Of a DNA stretch of 64,000 bases, positions 51,972 through 61,271 are shown one piece after another. The position numbers and the translations under genes were made by a program. The notes under the pieces are model-generated. The model saw nothing but the letters and a program-made list of their open reading frames with translations. It was not told where the DNA came from and did no database searches. The DNA lies in NCBI GenBank assembly GCA_036323355.1, contig AP028876.1, positions 3,426,294-3,490,293 of the forward strand. Direction: 5' to 3'. Each line of letters starts with the position of its first letter. The first letter of the stretch is position 1. This DNA comes from Gottschalkiaceae bacterium SANA (lineage in GTDB: Bacteria; Bacillota; Clostridia; Tissierellales; GPF-1).

Positions 51972-53114
51972 CTAAGTCATTTTTTGTATCGCAAGGATCC
52001 CCTCTAGCAAGCGATCAATTTCTTCTCTCACATTAAATGCACCAATACTCACACGTAAGGCACCCTGTCCAAGCGTTCCCATTCTTTTATGAATCAAGGG
52101 CGCACAATGCAACCCACCACGGGTGACGATCTCAAACTTATCATCCAAAACATAACTGATTTCGGCAGAATCCAAATCTCCAATGTTAAAGGAGACTACC
52201 GGTACACGTGGTTGGCCAATTGCTGGACCATAAATTTCTACCCCCGGAATTTTATCCAGTCCCTTCATCAATACCTGTACCAATTCATACTCCTGAATAT
52301 ATAATTTATCCTGTCCCCTTGATTGAACAAAGTCTAAACCCATTTGCAAGCCTAAAATCCCAGGTGTATTCAAAGTACCCGATTCAAATCGATCCGGCAT
52401 CACATCCGGCTGAATCAGCTCGGACGACCGGCTACCAGTCCCTCCAGTCTTAATCACTGGCAAGCTCTTGGGATCTCGAACATATAGCGCGCCAATCCCT
52501 TGAGGACCATATAGACTTTTATGTCCCGTAATGGCCAAAAAATCTATCTTTGTCGTCGCTAAATCAATGGGAATGATGCCAGCAGATTGAGCTGCATCCA
52601 CCATAAATAACACACCCCTAGCTTTCGTTATGACTGCAACTTCCTCAATTGGCTGAATCGCCCCCGTTACATTAGAAGCATGGGTACAGACGACCAACTT
52701 AGTTTGCGGGCAAATTTCTTTCTCAATATCTTTTGGATCGATCCAACCAGAATCGTCCACCGACACATAAGAAACCCTAACGCCACGAGTTTTTGCTAAC
52801 TCCAGGGGTCGTAAAACTGAATTATGCTCCGTTTCAGTAGCAATTACATGATCTCCATCTTTCAAAAGACCCAAAATCACAAGATTAATGCTTTCTGTTG
52901 CATTCGCCGTAAAAATAAAATGCAAAGGATTGATTCCATTGAAAATCTGATTCAAGGATTCTCTCGTTTCATAGATCGCACGATTGGTTCTAAGCCCGAA
53001 TTCATGTCCCGCACGCCCAGGATTAGCACCATATTTTTTCATTCGATGCCCAATTTCCTGATATAAGATCTCTGGTTTTGGATATGAGGTCGCTGCATTA
53101 TCAAAATAAATCAT
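51972..53114 (-). CDS. Cysteine desulfurase-like aminotransferase (class V)
   Basis: A 380-residue PLP enzyme. IYFDNAATSYPKPE, LIFTANATESINLV-like region, and the PLP lysine in AITGHKSLYGPQGIGALYV (Lys near 198) mark class V; the GGLHCAPLIHKRMGTL region carries the Cys of a SufS/CsdA-like short loop. It belongs to the desulfurase branch without a fixed partner and is separate from the isc operon, so it may supply sulfur for tRNA thiolation, molybdenum cofactor or selenium handling. It precedes a DUF4446 gene. Confidence 0.85.
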   Translation of the reverse strand: MIYFDNAATSYPKPEILYQEIGHRMKKYGANPGRAGHEFGLRTNRAIYETRESLNQIFNGINPLHFIFTANATESINLVILGLLKDGDHVIATETEHNSVLRPLELAKTRGVRVSYVSVDDSGWIDPKDIEKEICPQTKLVVCTHASNVTGAIQPIEEVAVITKARGVLFMVDAAQSAGIIPIDLATTKIDFLAITGHKSLYGPQGIGALYVRDPKSLPVIKTGGTGSRSSELIQPDVMPDRFESGTLNTPGILGLQMGLDFVQSRGQDKLYIQEYELVQVLMKGLDKIPGVEIYGPAIGQPRVPVVSFNIGDLDSAEISYVLDDKFEIVTRGGLHCAPLIHKRMGTLGQGALRVSIGAFNVREEIDRLLEGILAIQKMT

Positions 53115-53167
53115 TTTTCCACCCTCTCTACCGATTTATTATAGCATATTGCTTTTCATACAAAACA

Positions 53168-53196
53168 AAAAACCTAGGATTTCTCCTAGGTTTTTT
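53168..53196. terminator. Terminator after the 24-residue microprotein
   Basis: AAAACCTAGG and CCTAGGTTTT with a six-base loop and A/T runs on both sides. It lies between the microprotein and the cysteine desulfurase-like gene on the minus strand, which makes the microprotein a separate transcript. Confidence 0.88.
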
Positions 53197-53308
53197 GCTG
53201 CTATTCAAGGAACTACTCACGTAGGACTTAAACAACATCAATGCATGTTTATATTAAGGGATTGTAAACTAAGTTAATTGGGAAACAAATTCCCCTCCAG
53301 TATATATA

Positions 53309-53383
53309 CTACATCATTAAGAGCAGTCCTGCAACAGCAAAAACACCAAAAATCATGCCCCAAACCTTTTTATCCATGACCAT
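53309..53383 (-). CDS. 24-residue membrane microprotein
   Basis: ATG at 53383 to TAG at 53309 encodes MVMDKKVWGMIFGVFAVAGL then LLMM: a short charged start and one hydrophobic helix of about 17 residues. AAGGAGGG lies four bases before the first ATG (ten before the second, at 53377, which is equally possible). It has its own promoter with a cre-like element, a leader hairpin and a terminator, a complete transcription unit, so it is very likely expressed. No family is recognised; small single-pass proteins often modulate membrane complexes. Confidence 0.65.
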   Translation of the reverse strand: MVMDKKVWGMIFGVFAVAGLLLMM

Positions 53384-53442
53384 GATCCCTCCTTTTTTAT
53401 AAAATACTGGTCATTTTTCGGTAAAATCCGAAATTTGATCTT

Positions 53443-53479
53443 ATCATACCACACTATATTTTCTTTGTAAACGTTTTCT
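53443..53479 (-). promoter_or_regulatory. Promoter and cre-like site of the 24-residue microprotein
   Basis: On the minus strand TTTACA (53466-53471), 17 bases, TATGAT (53443-53448). AGAAAACGTTTACA (53466-53479) matches the CcpA cre pattern at 13 of 14 positions and overlaps the -35, the position expected for repression. A dyad TTTCGG/CCGAAA (53416-53433) follows in the leader. Confidence 0.65.
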
Positions 53480-53550
53480 CGGTCCTTTTTCTAGTTTTGT
53501 TGTTAAATTTTCGTAACATTATTTTTTTTGCCTTTTACCCCACTTTTTGA

Positions 53551-53577
53551 CAAAAAAAAGAGTTGGTTTCCCAACTC
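53551..53577 (-). terminator. Terminator of the parAB operon
   Basis: On the minus strand GAGTTGG pairs with CCAACTC across a GAAA tetraloop, followed by eight T residues. It lies ten bases beyond the parB stop. Confidence 0.9.
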
Positions 53578-53586
53578 AAATTTTCT

Positions 53587-54447
53587 CTATTTTTCAGTTT
53601 TTCCCATCCATTCAATCAAATGTTGAAGATCTTCTCCATTATAAAACTCTAAGCTAATCGTACCCTGGCCGGAAGGAGATGTTTTGATCCGTACCTTTCG
53701 GCCAAGGGCATTTTCTAAATCCTCTTCCACTGCTCGAACATGAATGTTTTTTTCCTTATTTATCCTTTTGGGGGATACGATTTGCGCATTCCGCACCCAC
53801 TTTTCTGTTTGGCGAACGGAAAATCCCCTTTCAATTGATAATTTAGCACCCTTAATTTGTGCATCTTCCGTTTCCAAGCCCAATAAGGCCCGGCCATGTC
53901 CCGCACTCAAATCCCCCTTACTCACCCACTCTAAAATGGGCTTGGGTAATTGTAGCAAACGTAAGGTATTGGTTACATGAACACGACTTTTTGTAATCTG
54001 GCTAGCGATTGTTTTTTGAGTAAATCCAAATCGATCAATCAGTTCTCGATAGGCATGTGCCTCTTCGATCTGATTCAAGTCTTCACGCTGCAAGTTTTCA
54101 ATTAAAGCAATCGCAGCAGAATCTTCATCTGAAAAGAAACGTACAATCGCTGGAATCACCTCAAGTCCCGCCATCATAGAGGCACGCCAACGCCGTTCTC
54201 CGGCAATCAATTCATAACCGTCATTTCTCTCTCTTACCAGTATCGGCTGTAAAACACCATGAACTCGAATTGATTCCTTTAATTCCAGTAAAGCCGATTC
54301 TTCAAAAACACGTCGAGGCTGAGATTGATTGGGTTCAATGGACGAACAGGAAATTTCCACAATTCTCTGTTCCTTCTTCTCGTCAAGTTGAAAATCATCT
54401 GCGATCAATGCCGATAATCCTCGTCCTAATCCTCGTTCCTTTTTCAT
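53587..54447 (-). CDS. parB: Chromosome partitioning protein ParB (Spo0J)
   Basis: A 286-residue CTP-dependent sliding clamp that loads at parS sites and recruits condensin. The N-terminal LGRGLSALI motif stimulates the ParA ATPase; the ParB/Srx domain has GERRWRASMMAG, and the HTH reads TKSRVHVTNTLRLLQLP with Arg and Thr at the two positions that separate ParB from Noc. The C-terminal dimer domain is intact. It partners parA three bases upstream. Two perfect parS sites lie within 3 kb. Confidence 0.95.
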   Translation of the reverse strand: MKKERGLGRGLSALIADDFQLDEKKEQRIVEISCSSIEPNQSQPRRVFEESALLELKESIRVHGVLQPILVRERNDGYELIAGERRWRASMMAGLEVIPAIVRFFSDEDSAAIALIENLQREDLNQIEEAHAYRELIDRFGFTQKTIASQITKSRVHVTNTLRLLQLPKPILEWVSKGDLSAGHGRALLGLETEDAQIKGAKLSIERGFSVRQTEKWVRNAQIVSPKRINKEKNIHVRAVEEDLENALGRKVRIKTSPSGQGTISLEFYNGEDLQHLIEWMGKTEK

Positions 54448-54449
54448 GA

Positions 54450-55217
54450 CTATCTCCTCTCTCGACGCAAAAATTCTTTCCCTAGGTTACGATATGCACG
54501 CGCTCCCTTTGAACTCGGATCATATTCAATAACCGATTTGCCATAACTAGGCGCTTCTGCCAAACGTATGTTCCGAGGTATGACCACTTGAAAAACCCGA
54601 TCTTTAAAATATCGAACCACCTCATCTTTTACCTGAATTGATAGATTGTTCCTCCGGTCGTACATATTAAGGACAACACCCTCGATTTTCAAATTTGGAT
54701 TCATTGATTTTTTAATCAATTTATACGTTTTCATCAAATGCCCAACACCTTCTAATGCATAATACTCACACTGAATCGGAATCAAAAAGCTTTCGACGGC
54801 CACCAACGCATTAATCGTCAGCACCCCTAATGATGGAGGACAATCAATAAAGATGTAGTCATACTCTGTCTTTAGGGGTTCAATTGCTTTTTTTAGTCGA
54901 TGCTCCCATTGCTCTTGAAAGACCAACTCGATCTCTGCACCTGCCAAATCCATACTCGAAGGAAGCAAGTCCAAATATTTAGTCTCGGTGTGAAGAACGG
55001 CTTCTTTTGCAGAAGTTTCGTGAATCAACACATCATAAATCGAATCGGTTACAATGTTTTGATCAATCCCAAGCCCACTCGTCGAGTTTGCCTGTGGATC
55101 CATATCAATGATCAAAATTCTTTTTTTTGACTCTGCCAACGCAGCTGCAAGATTAATAATTGTTGTCGTCTTGCCAACGCCGCCTTTTTGATTAAAAATT
55201 GCTATCGCTCTTCCCAT
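54450..55217 (-). CDS. parA: Chromosome partitioning ATPase ParA (Soj)
   Basis: A 255-residue deviant-Walker ATPase that moves origins and regulates DnaA. The P-loop is FNQKGGVGKTTTIINLA, the Walker A' region MDPQANSTSGLG, and the Walker B region IFIDCPPSLG. The start at 55217 (MGRAIAIF) is chosen for GGAGG upstream. First gene of parAB; it is divergent from a GNAT gene that separates it from noc. Confidence 0.95.
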   Translation of the reverse strand: MGRAIAIFNQKGGVGKTTTIINLAAALAESKKRILIIDMDPQANSTSGLGIDQNIVTDSIYDVLIHETSAKEAVLHTETKYLDLLPSSMDLAGAEIELVFQEQWEHRLKKAIEPLKTEYDYIFIDCPPSLGVLTINALVAVESFLIPIQCEYYALEGVGHLMKTYKLIKKSMNPNLKIEGVVLNMYDRRNNLSIQVKDEVVRYFKDRVFQVVIPRNIRLAEAPSYGKSVIEYDPSSKGARAYRNLGKEFLRRERR

Positions 55218-55290
55218 TTTATACCCTCCAAGGATCATTCTTCTCTATTATACTTGATTCCTTCTATGAAAAACAGAAGAAACCGAGCTT

Positions 55291-55304
55291 ATTGCCCGGG
55301 AAAT
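55291..55304. promoter_or_regulatory. Near-match Noc binding site between parA and the GNAT gene
   Basis: ATTGCCCGGGAAAT, one mismatch (T to G at position 4) from the Noc site consensus ATTTCCCGGGAAAT. It lies in the divergent intergenic region about 75 bases before the parA start codon. One base off, so binding is plausible but not certain. Confidence 0.5.
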
Positions 55305-55354
55305 ATTTTCAAATTCAATAAAATCTAGTACACTATAACTATAAGGAGGCTTCT

Positions 55355-56374
55355 ATGAAAATTATACATCAATCCTATCCATCGACTGACCTAATAAATG
55401 CCTTTCCAAAACAATGGGAGCCATCTTCGATCGTGATTTATGGAGAAGTTGTCGATCTGCTGTCATCGCCCGTACTAGTCGCCTTTGAGTCTAAACCGAC
55501 TGGATGGCTTAGCTACCGTATCCATTCGCAATATATTGAAATACTTTCTTTATTTGCTAGTAACTCTGAGAGAAATATTGAAGATCACTTACTTCTAGAA
55601 CTAGAACAGCTGGCAAAAAATCAAAAAGTAGATGAGATTCGAGTCACAACAAGCAATGCAGATCTAAAAGCACTGCAGTTTTACCAACAACATCATTATT
55701 CAATAATTCAGATACATCCCCATGCCATCTCTCTGTCTCACGATAAAAAGCTAGACTTCCCGCAACTTATTGATGGCATCAAGGTTCAAGATGAAATTGT
55801 TTTGAAAAAGAGCCTGACGAAAGCAATGGATCAGCTCTTCCTACATGAATTGTTTCACGTGAAACATCAATTGATCTTGAAACCCTTGAATCAATTTGAT
55901 CCTGAGGAATTGATCCCACTATTTTCGAATCAAAAAGTCGTTCGTTATCAAGCCATGAAGCCATTTAAAACCCTTGCAGATGCTCAAGCATATTATACGC
56001 ATCTACTCTTACAATCTGCACAATATAAGCGAATCGCGCGAGGGATTTTTGTCGATGGAAAATTTGCTGGTATTATTTCGCTCCACCAAATTCATAAAGA
56101 TCATTGTTTCTTAGGTTATTCGCTGATCCCAGACTATTGGAAACAGGGAATTGCAACAGAGGCTGCAAAAATGATGATTCATATCGCTTTTGATGTTTTA
56201 CATCTGCGCAGAATTCAAGCCATTACTCATCCCGATAATATTGGCTCCATTCGCGTTTTGGAACGTCTACGCTTTCATCCGGAAGGAACGTTAATTGAAT
56301 ATATATGCAATCCCCGTACAGGATCTTATGAAAACAGAGAATCCCATGCATTGTTGCACAAAAATCATCAATAA
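55355..56374 (+). CDS. Tandem GNAT acetyltransferase with parS in its coding sequence
   Basis: A 339-residue protein with two acetyltransferase domains: an N-terminal one (about 1-150) and a C-terminal RimJ/RimL-like one (about 185-330; YWKQGIATEAAKMMIHIAF, and HPDNIGSIRVLERLRF). The linker contains FLHELFHVKHQ, in which LFHVKH is encoded by a perfect parS site (55851-55866). It is inserted, head-on to replication, between noc and parA, which are adjacent in most relatives. AAGGAGG precedes the ATG. Substrate unknown; the second domain could be a protein N-acetyltransferase. Confidence 0.8.
   Translation: MKIIHQSYPSTDLINAFPKQWEPSSIVIYGEVVDLLSSPVLVAFESKPTGWLSYRIHSQYIEILSLFASNSERNIEDHLLLELEQLAKNQKVDEIRVTTSNADLKALQFYQQHHYSIIQIHPHAISLSHDKKLDFPQLIDGIKVQDEIVLKKSLTKAMDQLFLHELFHVKHQLILKPLNQFDPEELIPLFSNQKVVRYQAMKPFKTLADAQAYYTHLLLQSAQYKRIARGIFVDGKFAGIISLHQIHKDHCFLGYSLIPDYWKQGIATEAAKMMIHIAFDVLHLRRIQAITHPDNIGSIRVLERLRFHPEGTLIEYICNPRTGSYENRESHALLHKNHQ
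55851..55866. other. parS site inside the GNAT gene
   Basis: TGTTTCACGTGAAACA, an exact 16-base palindrome that matches the parS consensus. It encodes part of the linker of the surrounding acetyltransferase. ParB is encoded 1.4 kb away. Confidence 0.93.
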
Positions 56375-56417
56375 AAAAAGTAAAGCATGTTTCACGTGAA
56401 ACATGCTTTACTTTTTT
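56373..56417. terminator. Bidirectional terminator built around parS
   Basis: AAAGTAAAGCATGTTTCACG and its complement give a long perfect dyad (about 20 base pairs per arm) with A and T runs on both sides. It ends the GNAT gene (plus) and noc (minus); the centre is parS. The noc stop codon (56408-56410) is inside the stem. Confidence 0.85.
56388..56403. other. parS site at the centre of a terminator
   Basis: TGTTTCACGTGAAACA, exact match to the parS consensus, at the symmetry centre of the GNAT/noc terminator. 521 bases from the other parS, so two ParB loading sites are close together. Confidence 0.93.
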
Positions 56418-57190
56418 ATTCGAATCACAACTTCAACATACTCATCATGATCAATTTCTTTGTATTCTGTTGCAGCACCCGTATCTTCTATGGTTTTCCA
56501 TGCGTTTTTTAAGGTGTTCAGGTAAATTCTTGGATTAATCTTCATCTTAATCTTTTGATTCTTAGTTTGCGCTTCCAGTTTCTCCTTCATGCGAATCCGC
56601 TCAACCAGATTCTCTGTCGCCTTTACGGTAAGCTGTTTTTTCTCAACTTGATTGATTACTTGCAATTGCAAGGTTTTTTTTGTCAACATCAATAAAGCTC
56701 GAGTATGCCGTTCCGTCAGCCCTTTTTCTCTCACTGCATCAAGTACCTCGTCAGAAAGTTTAAGAAGTCTACATTTGTTCGCAACCGCTGATTGACTTTT
56801 TCCCATCATTTGAGCGACTTTGGTTTGCGTCATCCTATATTTTTTAATTAACACCTGATATCCCAATGCTTCTTCCAAAAAATTCAACTCTTGCCTTTGT
56901 AAGTTTTCGACCATAGCAAGAGCGGCCGAAGTCTGATCCCCTACATCTACGATAATTGCGGGAATTTGCGTTTTCCCTGCAAGTTTAGACGCTCTCAGTC
57001 TCCGCTCACCTGCAATCAGAACAAAACGATCACCTTGACGCCGCACATGCACGGGTTGAAAAACCCCATGATTTTGAATTGAATTTGCCAATTCCTCTAG
57101 GTGAGAAGAATCAAAATGTGCCCTGGGTTGATCTGGATTTGGTGAGATTTGGCTAATGGAAAGCATATGAATCATAACCTGCTCATTCAC
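56408..57190 (-). CDS. noc: Nucleoid occlusion protein Noc (ParB paralogue) lacking the N-terminal helix
   Basis: A 260-residue ParB-like protein that binds NBS sites and blocks division over the chromosome. LIAGERRLRASKLAG and the HTH QTKVAQMMGKSQSAVANKCR carry Gln and Lys at the positions where ParB has Arg and Thr, which marks it as Noc. It starts at GTG 57190, right after AAGGAGG, with an in-frame TAA five codons upstream, and begins directly at the ISPNPDQPR core. The amphipathic, membrane-targeting N-terminus of Bacillus subtilis Noc is absent. Confidence 0.9.
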   Translation of the reverse strand: MNEQVMIHMLSISQISPNPDQPRAHFDSSHLEELANSIQNHGVFQPVHVRRQGDRFVLIAGERRLRASKLAGKTQIPAIIVDVGDQTSAALAMVENLQRQELNFLEEALGYQVLIKKYRMTQTKVAQMMGKSQSAVANKCRLLKLSDEVLDAVREKGLTERHTRALLMLTKKTLQLQVINQVEKKQLTVKATENLVERIRMKEKLEAQTKNQKIKMKINPRIYLNTLKNAWKTIEDTGAATEYKEIDHDEYVEVVIRIKK

Positions 57191-57202
57191 GTCTGTACCT
57201 CC

Positions 57203-57922
57203 TTAGATGATCGGCTCTTTTCTTGGCCTTCCAGCCTGTCGCGGATAACTCTTAGGCGTCGACTTAATCTTCTTGATCACAAGAATTCGGTGAGAAAGAT
57301 CCGTATAGGGAATTTTCACCTCTACCATTTTTTCAATCTGTCCACCCAAAACAAGTAAAGCACGTTTTGCTTCATCAATTTCCTCATCCAGCATAGGACC
57401 TTTCAAAGCCAAGAAAAGCCCTCCTAGCTTTACATAAGGCAGACAATACTCCAAGAGAATCGTGAGACGCGCCACAGCACGAGATACGACCAGATCATAT
57501 TGCTCGCGATACTTCCGATTTTGTGCAAAATCCTCCGCACGGCCATGCAAGGTCTGAATATCTGTCCACTGATTCTCTGTGATCACTTCATCCAAAAATG
57601 TTAATCTTTTCTTCAAGCTATCTAGCAAATCAATTCGCAAACTCGGATCAGCAATCTTCATAGGGATTCCAGGGAATCCCCCACCGGTTCCAACATCTAG
57701 AACTTTTGTCTTCGATTTTATCGACTCAGTGGCAAAAACACACAGACTATCCAAGAAATGTTTAGTAATCACTTCTTCTGGTTCACGAATTGCAGTTAAA
57801 TTTACAAGCTTGTTTCGTTCCAGTAGTTGATCTCGAAACCTCATAAATACTTCCACTTGCTTTTCAGACAACTCCACATTCATTGTCCGTGCTCCTGCCA
57901 CTAAGCGCTCACGATCCTTCAT
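57203..57922 (-). CDS. rsmG: 16S rRNA (guanine-N7) methyltransferase
   Basis: A 239-residue SAM-dependent methyltransferase that modifies G527 of 16S rRNA. The SAM loop [17 protein letters not shown] is exact; [20 protein letters not shown] and [18 protein letters not shown] are family signatures. Its start overlaps mnmG by four bases, and noc follows 12 bases later. The order mnmE-mnmG-rsmG-noc is the standard Firmicutes arrangement. Confidence 0.95.
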   Translation of the reverse strand: MKDRERLVAGARTMNVELSEKQVEVFMRFRDQLLERNKLVNLTAIREPEEVITKHFLDSLCVFATESIKSKTKVLDVGTGGGFPGIPMKIADPSLRIDLLDSLKKRLTFLDEVITENQWTDIQTLHGRAEDFAQNRKYREQYDLVVSRAVARLTILLEYCLPYVKLGGLFLALKGPMLDEEIDEAKRALLVLGGQIEKMVEVKIPYTDLSHRILVIKKIKSTPKSYPRQAGRPRKEPII

Positions 57923-59817
57923 CCTTGTCCCTTCTTTCTTCTTTCTTGTTCAAGATAAACCAACAAGACATTTATATCCGCTGGAGATACGCCGGAAATC
58001 CTAGAGGCTTGCCCAACCGATCGAGGTTTCATCGCTGCTAATTTTTGTTGCGCTTCGATCCGCAAACCCTGAATTTTTTCATAGGGAATGGTCTCTGAAA
58101 GAAATTTTGTTTCTAAACGCTTAAATTGCTCGATTTGACGTTGTTGTTTTTGAATATAACCCTCATATTTTATTTGAATCTCAACTTGCTGCGTAATGTC
58201 TGCAGACAGTGCTGAGCGTTCAGGATCAAACACTCGCATACTGTTATAGTTACACTCAGGTCGTTTCAAAACTTGAGAAAAGGTAAGTCCTGTTCTTAAA
58301 GCGGAACTACCAATTTCTACCATTTTTTGATTATTCTCTTCTGTTGGATTGACCATAATCCCCTTTAATCGGTCCAACTCGCGCTCAATCGACTCCTCTT
58401 TCTCTACAAAAGCGGAAAATCTCTCCTGAGAAACAGATCCGACCTCATATCCCTTACGAGTAAGTCGCAAATCGGCATTATCCTGTCTTAGGGTTAAGCG
58501 ATACTCACATCGCGAAGTCATCATGCGGTAGGGCTCATTGGTTCCCTTGGTTACCAAATCATCAATTAATACCCCAATATAAGCCTCTGATCGATCCAAA
58601 ACAAAGGCTTCTTCATTTCGAATCTGGGCAACCGCATTAATCCCGGCAATCAAGCCCTGGGCTGCAGCCTCTTCATATCCAGATGAACCATTTACTTGTC
58701 CAGCAAAATACAGTCCCGAAATATCCTTGCGCTCCAAACTTGGTTTCAAATCAGTCGGATCGATACAATCATATTCAATCGCATAAGCCTCCCGCATCAC
58801 CTCGGCCTTCTCCAATCCAGGTATGGACCTTAAGAATTCCATATAGACTTCCGAAGGCATGGAAGAACTCAACCCTTGTACATACATCTCTTTCGTTGCA
58901 AGGCTTTCCGGCTCTATAAAAATCTGATGCCTGTCCTTATCAGCAAATCGAACCACCTTGTCTTCAATTGATGGACAATAGCGAGGTCCCGTACTTTGAA
59001 TCGCACCCGTATAGAGGGGAGAGCGTCCAATATTCTCTTTGATAATTCCATGGGTATCTAAGTTGGTATAGGCCAAATAACAAGGAACTTGCTTTCGCTC
59101 AATGGCTTTCGTTAAAAAAGAAAAGGGCACAATGGGTTGATCGCCTTCCTGAATTTCCATTTTAGAATAATCGATGCTATCGCTATGAATTCTTGCCGGT
59201 GTTCCTGTCTTGAAACGTCGGAATTGAATTCCATCTGCTTCCAAATTTTCCGTCAAATACATGGCTGCGCGCATTTCATTGGGCCCGCCTTCATAATGCA
59301 TATCGCCAATAAAAATCTTTCCGCCCAGATAGGTTCCTGTTGCCATAATCGCTGCCTGGGTCTGATAGTATGCTCCCGTTTTACATAGAACACCTTGCAC
59401 CAAGCCATTTTCTAAGTCAATATGAATGACTTCATTCTGCTTTAAATCTAAATTCTCCTGCGCCTCGATCACTTGTTTCATGCGCGTTTGATAGGCCTGC
59501 TTGTCGGCCTGAGCCCGAAGGGAAAAAACGGCTGGTCCCTTTGAAGTATTCAACATCCTGCTTTGTATCAGGGTTGCATCCGTATTGATGCCCATTTCTC
59601 CACCCAAAGCATCGATTTCTCGCACCAAGTGACCCTTTCCCGTTCCACCAATAGAAGGATTGCAGGGCATAAAAGCAACTGAATCCAAACTAATCGTAAG
59701 CAATAGGGTTTTCATGCCCATTCTTGCTCCAATCAATGCAGCTTCACAGCCTGCATGACCTGCTCCAATTACAACAAGTTCATATTTTCCTGCATCATAT
59801 TGCTTGCCAAATTGCAT
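57919..59817 (-). CDS. mnmG: tRNA modification enzyme MnmG (GidA)
   Basis: A 632-residue FAD protein that works with MnmE to build the 5-carboxymethylaminomethyl group of wobble uridine. [19 protein letters not shown] is the FAD motif; [22 protein letters not shown] and the C-terminal [19 protein letters not shown] are signatures. Start at 59817 ([10 protein letters not shown]), after GAGGAGG; a longer frame overlaps the mnmE region and has no ribosome site. Confidence 0.96.
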   Translation of the reverse strand: MQFGKQYDAGKYELVVIGAGHAGCEAALIGARMGMKTLLLTISLDSVAFMPCNPSIGGTGKGHLVREIDALGGEMGINTDATLIQSRMLNTSKGPAVFSLRAQADKQAYQTRMKQVIEAQENLDLKQNEVIHIDLENGLVQGVLCKTGAYYQTQAAIMATGTYLGGKIFIGDMHYEGGPNEMRAAMYLTENLEADGIQFRRFKTGTPARIHSDSIDYSKMEIQEGDQPIVPFSFLTKAIERKQVPCYLAYTNLDTHGIIKENIGRSPLYTGAIQSTGPRYCPSIEDKVVRFADKDRHQIFIEPESLATKEMYVQGLSSSMPSEVYMEFLRSIPGLEKAEVMREAYAIEYDCIDPTDLKPSLERKDISGLYFAGQVNGSSGYEEAAAQGLIAGINAVAQIRNEEAFVLDRSEAYIGVLIDDLVTKGTNEPYRMMTSRCEYRLTLRQDNADLRLTRKGYEVGSVSQERFSAFVEKEESIERELDRLKGIMVNPTEENNQKMVEIGSSALRTGLTFSQVLKRPECNYNSMRVFDPERSALSADITQQVEIQIKYEGYIQKQQRQIEQFKRLETKFLSETIPYEKIQGLRIEAQQKLAAMKPRSVGQASRISGVSPADINVLLVYLEQERRKKGQG

Positions 59818-59828
59818 AGAAACCTCCT

Positions 59829-61211
59829 CTACTTCCCAATACAAAACTCTTGAAAGACCTGATCCAACACATCTTCCGTTACAGCATCCCCGCTGATCTC
59901 TCCAAGACTTTGCCACGCATCTTTTACATCTACTTCAAAACAATCAACCGGCATACCAGCTTCAATCGCCTGAATCGCCTCCTGCATACTATCCAAGGTT
60001 TTTTGCAGCAAGTTCTTATGCCTAACATTTGATATCACAGTTTCATGATGTAGATCAATTCCTCCATGAAAAAATAAGTCTTTGATCGCATTTTCAAAGG
60101 TTTCTAAACCCTGCTGGGTTGCCATGGATGTTTCGATAATCATCGCATTGGGAACTTCTTTGGCCATTATTTCCCGGGAAATACATTCTTCCAAATCACT
60201 TTTATTCAACAAGATAATCGCCTTCCGTTCACTTAACAAAGCAAGTACACGATGATCTTCCTCTTCCAATTGACTCGATTTATCAAAGACGGCAACCAAT
60301 AAGTCCGCACGTCCCACCCAGTCAACTGCACGATCAACTCCGATTTTCTCAACCTGATCATTTGTTTCACGAATCCCTGCCGTATCAATTAGTCGCAAAG
60401 GAACACCATGAAGATTTACATATTCTTCCAATGAGTCGCGTGTCGTTCCAGCGACTTCCGTCACAATCGCTCGATTCTCTCGCAGAAGCGCATTCATTAA
60501 AGATGATTTCCCTACATTTGGTTTCCCCAAAATAACAGTTTTCACCCCATCACGCAAAATTCTTCCCGTTTCCGCAGTCTCTAGCAATCGTTCAACCTCA
60601 AGTTGAGCTGATACCAAAAATCCCTTCATTCGTTGAACGGTTATTGCTTCGTCCTCATTTTCAGGAAAATCAGTTGCTACCGTAATGCTTGCAAGCACCT
60701 CTAAAAGATTCCGACGAATGCCCAACACCTGCTCAGACAAATTTCCAGACAATTGCTTCAGCGAATTTTGATAGCTCGCATTGGTTTTGGCAGAAATCAA
60801 TTCCATCACAGCCTCAGCTTGCGCCAAATCAAATCGGCCATTCAGAAATGCACGCTTCGTAAATTCTCCTGGACCCGCCAATTCCGCACCAGCTTGAAGG
60901 CAGAGAGTCAAAATTTTCTTCACGGCAACAAGACCGCCATGACATTGAATTTCAACCACATCCTCCCGTGTGTAGGTTTGAGGGGCAACCATATATACCG
61001 CCAAAGCTTCATCCACCAATTCCAAAGACTTTGGATCCTTCACTTGGCCAAAGATCATTCTTCTATTATCTTTACTTGCAATTTTTTCACCTCGTTGAGG
61101 GAAAAAAAGTTGGGTTAGAATCCTTAATGATTCTTCTCCTGAAATGCGTACAATTCCTACACCCGCCTCACCGGGCGCGGTTGCAATTGCAGCTATGGTT
61201 GATTCTTTCAT
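59829..61211 (-). CDS. mnmE: tRNA modification GTPase MnmE (TrmE)
   Basis: A 460-residue GTPase, partner of MnmG. The N-terminal formyl-folate domain (1-120; [21 protein letters not shown]), the inserted G domain (G1 [15 protein letters not shown] about 225-240; [12 protein letters not shown]) and the C-terminal FCIGK with the essential Cys are all intact. It contains a perfect Noc site at 60169-60182 in its coding sequence. Follows jag by about 57 bases beyond a terminator and precedes mnmG. Confidence 0.96.
   Translation of the reverse strand: MKESTIAAIATAPGEAGVGIVRISGEESLRILTQLFFPQRGEKIASKDNRRMIFGQVKDPKSLELVDEALAVYMVAPQTYTREDVVEIQCHGGLVAVKKILTLCLQAGAELAGPGEFTKRAFLNGRFDLAQAEAVMELISAKTNASYQNSLKQLSGNLSEQVLGIRRNLLEVLASITVATDFPENEDEAITVQRMKGFLVSAQLEVERLLETAETGRILRDGVKTVILGKPNVGKSSLMNALLRENRAIVTEVAGTTRDSLEEYVNLHGVPLRLIDTAGIRETNDQVEKIGVDRAVDWVGRADLLVAVFDKSSQLEEEDHRVLALLSERKAIILLNKSDLEECISREIMAKEVPNAMIIETSMATQQGLETFENAIKDLFFHGGIDLHHETVISNVRHKNLLQKTLDSMQEAIQAIEAGMPVDCFEVDVKDAWQSLGEISGDAVTEDVLDQVFQEFCIGK
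60169..60182. other. Perfect Noc binding site (NBS) inside mnmE
   Basis: ATTTCCCGGGAAAT, identical to the known Noc site consensus and fully palindromic. It lies about 4 kb from oriC, at the distance where Noc sites avoid the terminus region. The surrounding protein sequence is normal ([10 protein letters not shown]). Confidence 0.85.
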
Positions 61212-61240
61212 TGTTCTCCTCGTTTCTTTACCAATTTACG

Positions 61241-61271
61241 AAAAAAGAAACCCAGCAATCTGGGTTTCTTA
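61241..61271 (-). terminator. Terminator after jag
   Basis: AAGAAACCCAG and CTGGGTTTCTT with a four-base loop, followed on the minus strand by TTTTTT. The jag stop codon is at its edge. Confidence 0.88.
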
